Assembly (NCBI GenBank): GCA_965247815.1
Contig: CBDFHW010000014.1
Span: 124,001-188,000, forward strand
Source: CBDAQA01 sp965247815
GTDB taxonomy: Bacteria > Planctomycetota > Phycisphaerae > Tepidisphaerales > Tepidisphaeraceae
DNA: 64,000 bases
Reading direction: 5' to 3'
A program made the position numbers and the translations under genes. A model generated the notes under the pieces. That model saw nothing but the letters and a program-made list of their open reading frames with translations. It was not told the DNA's origin and searched no databases. Below are positions 59,221 through 64,000 of the stretch, piece by piece. Position 1 is the stretch's first letter, and every line of letters begins with the position of its first letter.

Positions 59221-60192
59221 ATGAGCATTCGAGTCGGTATCGTCGGAGTATCGGGTTACGGCGGTGGTGAGGCGCTTCGCCTTTGTGCTTCACACCCCGG
59301 TTTTGAAGTCGTTTATGTGGCCGGTGAAAGCAGCGCCGGCTCACCGCTGGTCGAAAAGTTCCCCGGCATCGGGATGCTCGGCGAACTGAAGATCGAGAAA
59401 TGGGACCCGACCGCCTTGCCGAAACTCGACGTGCTTTTCGCATCGCTGCCATCGGGCCAGTCCTCCGAGGCGCTGGCGCGGGTGCCGAAGGAGACGAAAA
59501 TTGTTGATATCGGCGGAGACCACCGTTACGCAGCGGGATGGACGTACGGACTGGCAGACGTTTGGCCTGATAAAATCAAAGGCCAAACCCGCATCGCGAA
59601 TCCGGGTTGTTACCCGTCGGCGGCACTGACGGCGATCTCGCCCCTGATTGCCGCGGGCATCGTAAAAACCGGGTTGCCGATCATCATCGACGCCAAGAGC
59701 GGTGTAAGCGGCGCAGGGCGGGGTGGCGGGGCGACCTTCGGGTTCGCCGACGTCAACGAAGACGTGGCCGCTTACGCCTTGCACAAGCACGCCCACGTCC
59801 CGGAGATGACCGCGACACTGAATATGCTGGGCAACGCCAATGACGCGAGGATCACCTTTACACCGCACCTGATTCCGATGACCCGCGGGATCCTGGCCAC
59901 GTGCTACCTGACCGGTGACGCTACCACCGAGCAATGCCTGGCCGCCGCCCGGGATTTTTACAAGGACCGTCCGTTCGTCCGGGTGGTCGACAAACCACCG
60001 CACACGAAGTGGGCGCTCGGCAGCAACCTGGTGTTCGTCTCGTACGCCGCCGCGGCGGGCGGGCCGATCATCGCGCTGGGCGCGATCGACAATCTCGGCA
60101 AAGGTGCCGCGGGGCAGGCCATTCAGAACGCGAACTTGATCACTGGCCAACCCGTGACCGCAGGACTGCAGGGCGCTCCGCTTTGGCCGTGA
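59221..60192 (+). CDS. argC: N-acetyl-gamma-glutamyl-phosphate reductase
   Basis: A 323-residue protein. The Rossmann motif is GVSGYGGGEALRLCASHPGFEV, the catalytic cysteine is Cys130 (ANPGCYPSAA), and the His-containing end block is TFTPHLIPMTRGILAT. It reduces N-acetylglutamyl-5-phosphate in arginine synthesis. The HKHAHVPEM segment matches the type 1 (long) form. Other arg genes are not adjacent. Confidence 0.96.
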   Translation: MSIRVGIVGVSGYGGGEALRLCASHPGFEVVYVAGESSAGSPLVEKFPGIGMLGELKIEKWDPTALPKLDVLFASLPSGQSSEALARVPKETKIVDIGGDHRYAAGWTYGLADVWPDKIKGQTRIANPGCYPSAALTAISPLIAAGIVKTGLPIIIDAKSGVSGAGRGGGATFGFADVNEDVAAYALHKHAHVPEMTATLNMLGNANDARITFTPHLIPMTRGILATCYLTGDATTEQCLAAARDFYKDRPFVRVVDKPPHTKWALGSNLVFVSYAAAAGGPIIALGAIDNLGKGAAGQAIQNANLITGQPVTAGLQGAPLWP

Positions 60193-60285
60193 ATCCCGCG
60201 TCGAGATCGGACGCGAGAATGCCGGCGGCAGGCACGATCCCGTCGTCACCAGATTCGGCACTCATTGCGGCTGTAAAGGAAATCA

Positions 60286-61305
60286 GTGGTGGAGCCTCAG
60301 ATTTTGATGCCCCCGACGCGCCGGCCTCTGCTTGATGTGGCTCGATTCATTGCAGCTATGGGCGTCGTCTGGCTGCACACCTCCGGGGCCGAGGATTACG
60401 CCGACTGGGCCGGCGCGCTCGGTCGATTCGCCGTGCCGTTTTTTACCGCGTCTTCGATGTGGCTGTGTTTTCAGCATTGCGCCCGCGAACCGAATCAGCG
60501 GTGGGGTTCTTACGCGTTGACGCGTTTGCGCCGAACCTACGTGCCGTTCCTGGCCTGGTCGATGATCTATTTGATTGCGACCGATCTGAAACGAAAATTC
60601 GTGACCCGCGAACCGCTGCCGATACCGAGCTGGGATTTGCTGCTGATCGGCACTTCACTGCAGCTTTGGTTTTTGCCGTTCGTTCTGTTCGTGAATGTGT
60701 CGGGAATGCCCGTCTGCCGATACATCGTCCGCCTCGATTCACAAAGACAGGTCACGCTCGCGACGATGTTGCTGATCGGGTTGGCAATTGCGAGCGCAGC
60801 TGTTTCTTATCGCGTCGACCTGCTGACGCGCGAGGCCATGCCGGGCCTGAGAATCTTCGTCCTGCTGTCCTGGTCGGCTGTGCCCGCAGTCTTTTGGGGA
60901 CTGGCCGTCGCAACCTTCATGCGGGCTAGAAAAATTGAGCACTTCTCGAAGAACCTGTCCGCCGTCGCGATTTGCGCAGTTTTGGCCGTCGAAACACTCT
61001 CGGCGGTTGATCCGAGCCTGCGACACCTCGAACACGTGGCGGCTTGCGGCCTGCTGCTGGTCGCCCTCGGTTCGATCCATCTGCGGCTGTTCCCGTGGGC
61101 ATCCGCGACTGCCGGACTGGCTTTCGGCATTTATCTGACGCACGCGTTATTCGTCGAAGCCTTTCGGGCCATCACACGTACGATGCTGCACTGGGCGGCA
61201 TCATTGCCGTTGGTACTCGGCTGCTTTGTGATTTCTGCGATCGCGGCAACAGTCTCGGCTCACCTTCTGACCCGGTTTCGTGCGACCAGATGGCTCGTAA
61301 GCTGA
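60286..61305 (+). CDS. Acyltransferase family 3 membrane protein
   Basis: A 339-residue protein with about ten transmembrane segments. The catalytic His is in VVWLHTSG in the first helix region, with the Arg in DVARFIAAMG; these are the usual family-3 features. Such enzymes acetylate or succinylate surface polysaccharides and lipids. AAAGGA five bases before the GTG at 60286 supports that start over an ATG at 60307. It is the first gene after argC on the same strand, separated by 93 bp. Confidence 0.85.
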   Translation: MVEPQILMPPTRRPLLDVARFIAAMGVVWLHTSGAEDYADWAGALGRFAVPFFTASSMWLCFQHCAREPNQRWGSYALTRLRRTYVPFLAWSMIYLIATDLKRKFVTREPLPIPSWDLLLIGTSLQLWFLPFVLFVNVSGMPVCRYIVRLDSQRQVTLATMLLIGLAIASAAVSYRVDLLTREAMPGLRIFVLLSWSAVPAVFWGLAVATFMRARKIEHFSKNLSAVAICAVLAVETLSAVDPSLRHLEHVAACGLLLVALGSIHLRLFPWASATAGLAFGIYLTHALFVEAFRAITRTMLHWAASLPLVLGCFVISAIAATVSAHLLTRFRATRWLVS

Positions 61306-61371
61306 CAGCGGTCACGAGAGATCGGCCGGAGACAATTTCGCCGCGTCGCGTCGTCTGGTACAAACTCGCCC

Positions 61372-62028
61372 ATGAGCCTTACCGAGACGATCACCGTGCA
61401 CGCCCGCGACCTGATTACTGCCACCGGGTATGCCGGTGCGGCAGCGCTAATGGCTTTGGAATCAATGATCGCGCCGGTGCCGTCCGAGGCGGTCATGCCG
61501 TTCGTCGGGATGGCGGTCGTCCGGGGGAAGATGGCGCTCGCGCCGGCGTTGATCTTCACGTCGCTGGGGTCACTGATCGGCTCGCTGGTTTCGTATTACC
61601 TCGGCTACTTCGGGGGTAAGCCGCTGGTGCTCAAGGTCGGAAAATATCTGTTCGTGAACGAGCACCACCTGGACCAGACGGTCGCGTTTTTCCAAAAGCG
61701 GGGAGCGATCACCGTTTTCGTTTCCAGGTTCGTGCCGGTGATCCGGCATTTTATTTCAGTGCCGGCGGGAATGGGGCGGATGCCGCTGCTGGCGTTTTGC
61801 GCTTACACGCTGGTCGGCGCGACGTTATGGAACGGCCTGCTGCTGTGGGCCGGGTATGCATGGCAGGAGAACGTCGACAAGATCACGCCGTACTATAAGT
61901 TTCTCGACATCATCGTCGTCGCGGTCGGTGTGGTGGTCGTTGCAGGGTGGATTTACCTGCACCTGAAGAAAGCCAGGGTCGTGCCGCTGGAGTCGGCCAC
62001 GGGTACTACGACCGGGCCAACGGATTGA
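61372..62028 (+). CDS. DedA/SNARE-associated family membrane protein
   Basis: A 218-residue protein with five to six hydrophobic segments. It shows ALESMIAPVPSEAVMPFVGMAV, GSLIGSLVSYYLGYFGGKPL, then FFQKRGAITVFVSRFVPVIRHFISVPAGMGRM, which carry the Glu and Arg pair conserved in DedA proteins. DedA proteins flip lipid carriers (undecaprenyl phosphate or phosphatidylethanolamine). The start is ATG 61372. Confidence 0.92.
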   Translation: MSLTETITVHARDLITATGYAGAAALMALESMIAPVPSEAVMPFVGMAVVRGKMALAPALIFTSLGSLIGSLVSYYLGYFGGKPLVLKVGKYLFVNEHHLDQTVAFFQKRGAITVFVSRFVPVIRHFISVPAGMGRMPLLAFCAYTLVGATLWNGLLLWAGYAWQENVDKITPYYKFLDIIVVAVGVVVVAGWIYLHLKKARVVPLESATGTTTGPTD

Positions 62029-62209
62029 ACTTTTCGACGGCTCACGCCGCCGGTGGTTCCTGCCGATACCACCCAAGATCGAATGCCCCGAAATACCCCC
62101 TCCCACTCGGCCCCGCTTACCTTGATTAGCCATAAGACCGGTCTACAATCCGGCGTGAACCGAGTCGATACGAGGGGCCGGCGAAACCCCCGGCCAACTG
62201 GAGATGGAC

Positions 62210-64000
62210 ATGTTTGAACGATTTACGGACCGGGCTCGCAAGGTGATGGCGCTGGCCAATCAAGAGGCCCAGCGTTTTAACCACGAGTATATTGGAACCG
62301 AACACATTCTGCTCGGGTTGGTCAAAGAAGGCAGCGGCGTCGGTGCGAACGTTCTGAAGAACCTGGACGTCGACCTCCGCAAGGTGCGCCTCGAGGTCGA
62401 GAAGCTCGTCAAGAGCGGTCCCGACATGGTCACCATGGGGAAGCTGCCGCAAACACCCCGGGCCAAAAAAGTCATCGAATACGCGATCGAAGAAGCGCGA
62501 AATCTGAACCACAATTACGTCGGCACCGAGCACCTTTTGTTAGGACTGCTCCGTGAACACGACGGCGTCGCGGCCCAGGTTCTGATGAACCTGGGACTGA
62601 AACTGGAAGAAGTCCGCGAAGAAGTCCTTAACCTATTAGGTGCAGGCGTGGAAAGCGAAGAACCGCAACAGCAGGAAAAACAGGGCAGCAAAGGTAAAAG
62701 TAAAACCCCGGCTTTGGATTCGTTCGGTCGCGACCTTACGGAGTTGGCTCGCGAAGGCGCGCTCGACCCTGTGATCGGTCGAAAGAACGAGATCGAACGG
62801 GTGATTCAGATCCTCTGCCGTCGTCAGAAAAACAATCCGGTGCTTCTGGGTGAAGCGGGTGTCGGGAAGACCGCCATCGTTGAAGGGCTCGCCCAGATGG
62901 TGATCTCGTCGAACGTGCCGGAAATCCTGCACGACCGCCGAATCGTCGTGCTCGACCTGGCGATGATGGTCGCGGGTACAAAATACCGCGGGCAGTTCGA
63001 AGAGCGCATCAAAGCGGTCATGAACGAAGTCCGCCGGGCGAAGAACGTCATTCTGTTTATTGACGAGCTGCACACGTTGGTCGGTGCCGGTGGTGCCGAA
63101 GGCGCGATCGACGCCAGCAACGTGCTGAAGCCGGCGCTCAGCCGTGGCGAGATTCAGTGCATCGGTGCGACCACGTTTGATGAGTACCGTAAATACATTG
63201 AGAAGGACGCGGCGCTGGCCCGTCGATTCCAGCCGATCACGGTCGAACCGCCTAATAAGACTGACGCGATTGAGATTCTCAAGGGTCTGCGCGATCGGTA
63301 CGAGGCGCACCACCGCGTGCAGATTCTCGACGCCGCCCTCGTGGCTGCCGTCGAGTTGTCGGACCGGTACATCACCGGTCGTGCGTTGCCGGACAAGGCG
63401 ATCGACGTGTTGGACGAAGCCGGTGCTCGCATCCGCCTTCGCAGCATGACCAAGCCGCCGAACCTGGCCGAACTGGAAGAGCAGATTGAACGGCTCAGCA
63501 TCCAGAAGGACGAAGCGGTTAAGAACGCCGAATACGAGGAAGCTGCCCGGCTTCGTGACCAAGCCGAGGCCCACCGCGCGAAGAAGGAAGAGATGCAGCG
63601 GCAGTGGCGTGAAAAGGCCAAAGAAGTCGACGGCGTCGTCGACGAGGAAGTAATCGCTGAAGTCATCAGCAAGATGACCGGCGTGCCGTTAACCCGTCTG
63701 GAAAAAGAAGAAGCCCAGCGGTTGTTGGAACTCGAAAAAGAGCTGCACAAGCGGGTCGTTTCCCAGGACGAGGCGATCAGCACGATCAGCAAGACGATTC
63801 GTCGCGCCCGTTCGGGTTTGAAAGACCCGCACCGTCCGATGGGTTCGTTCCTGTTCCTCGGGCCCAGCGGTGTCGGTAAGACGCTGCTGTCCAAGGCACT
63901 GGCCGAGTTCATGTTCGGCGACGCCGATGCGTTGATCCAGATCGACATGTCCGAATACATGGAGAAGCACAACGTCAGCCGATTGATCGGCGCGCCTCCG
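62210..64000 (+). CDS. clpC: ClpC-type AAA+ unfoldase, 5' part (runs off the window)
   Basis: The first 597 residues of a Hsp100 protein. The N-terminal double Clp repeat is FTDRARKVMALANQEAQRF and AIEEARNLNHNYVGTEHLLLGLL. The first Walker A is GEAGVGKT at 214-221 with the Walker B IDELHTL. The UVR-like middle region is EYEEAARLRDQA, a ClpC hallmark. The second Walker A is GPSGVGKT at 551-558. The C-terminal third, including any ClpP-binding loop, is outside the window. GGAG before ATG 62210 favours it over ATG 62204. It is expected to unfold and feed proteins to ClpP. Confidence 0.95.
   Translation, partial: MFERFTDRARKVMALANQEAQRFNHEYIGTEHILLGLVKEGSGVGANVLKNLDVDLRKVRLEVEKLVKSGPDMVTMGKLPQTPRAKKVIEYAIEEARNLNHNYVGTEHLLLGLLREHDGVAAQVLMNLGLKLEEVREEVLNLLGAGVESEEPQQQEKQGSKGKSKTPALDSFGRDLTELAREGALDPVIGRKNEIERVIQILCRRQKNNPVLLGEAGVGKTAIVEGLAQMVISSNVPEILHDRRIVVLDLAMMVAGTKYRGQFEERIKAVMNEVRRAKNVILFIDELHTLVGAGGAEGAIDASNVLKPALSRGEIQCIGATTFDEYRKYIEKDAALARRFQPITVEPPNKTDAIEILKGLRDRYEAHHRVQILDAALVAAVELSDRYITGRALPDKAIDVLDEAGARIRLRSMTKPPNLAELEEQIERLSIQKDEAVKNAEYEEAARLRDQAEAHRAKKEEMQRQWREKAKEVDGVVDEEVIAEVISKMTGVPLTRLEKEEAQRLLELEKELHKRVVSQDEAISTISKTIRRARSGLKDPHRPMGSFLFLGPSGVGKTLLSKALAEFMFGDADALIQIDMSEYMEKHNVSRLIGAPP

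Overview
The window is 64 kb of high-GC bacterial chromosome with about 58 protein genes, one tRNA, several dispersed palindromic repeats and one candidate structured RNA. The organism is probably a planctomycete, and the class Phycisphaerae (Tepidisphaeraceae-like) is my best inference. The reasons are: VPEP-type PEP-CTERM exoproteins with beta-propeller or beta-sandwich bodies; a pseudopilin with FTLVELL and H-X9-DG motifs; a small membrane protein with the CxxCGYDxRG...CPECG ribbon; hopanoid genes hpnG/hpnH; a very large lipoprotein that looks like a DUF4091/CBM9 protein; and a secreted protein with an ESIERK...SG N-terminus. No phage, insertion sequence, CRISPR or rRNA was seen.

Layout. 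0-7.5 kb: end of a sulfotransferase, a ParDE pair, tRNA-Ala, an rfbD-like reductase, PEBP and phospholipase-D proteins, and a DHH phosphoesterase. 7.7-20.5 kb: a propeller exoprotein, a SirB1-like protein, a SPOR lipoprotein, an acyl-CoA ligase, and the two subunits of a type IIA topoisomerase separated by a secreted pectate-lyase-fold protein. 20.5-28.8 kb: VapBC, rlmN, an ECF sigma factor with a small partner, a QueC paralogue with a degenerate PP-loop, a zinc dehydrogenase, and a murI/HEAT-lipoprotein pair. 29.3-38 kb: the DUF4091-like lipoprotein, an aldo/keto reductase, a minus-strand Mo/W-related run (mop, modE-like HTH, pseudopilin, PEP-CTERM protein, TupA-like binding protein), and dinB. 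38-45 kb: class II aldolase, divergent hpnH and hpnG, a phytanoyl-CoA-dioxygenase-like protein, and a MoeB-rhodanese fusion. 45.3-64 kb: a promoter/hairpins/terminator unit, a lysozyme-domain secreted protein, galM, coaX, a decayed VapBC pair, the rpsP-trmD-rplS ribosomal cluster, ispG, a GT39-like membrane protein, rhamnose mutarotase, two PEP-CTERM genes with a shared upstream palindrome, argC, an acyltransferase, a DedA protein and the start of clpC.

Most genes are housekeeping or envelope-related. The strongest unexplained signals are: the structured RNA ahead of the MoeB-rhodanese gene (45351-45516); the TGCAA-N3-TTGCA palindrome at nearly the same distance upstream of two PEP-CTERM genes; the Mo/W regulator-pilin-exoprotein-binding-protein run at 33.3-36.4 kb; the QueC paralogue without its SGGxDS motif; and at least two families of dispersed palindromic repeats. 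Toxin-antitoxin loci appear in several states: two intact pairs, one orphan antitoxin and one doubly frameshifted pair.
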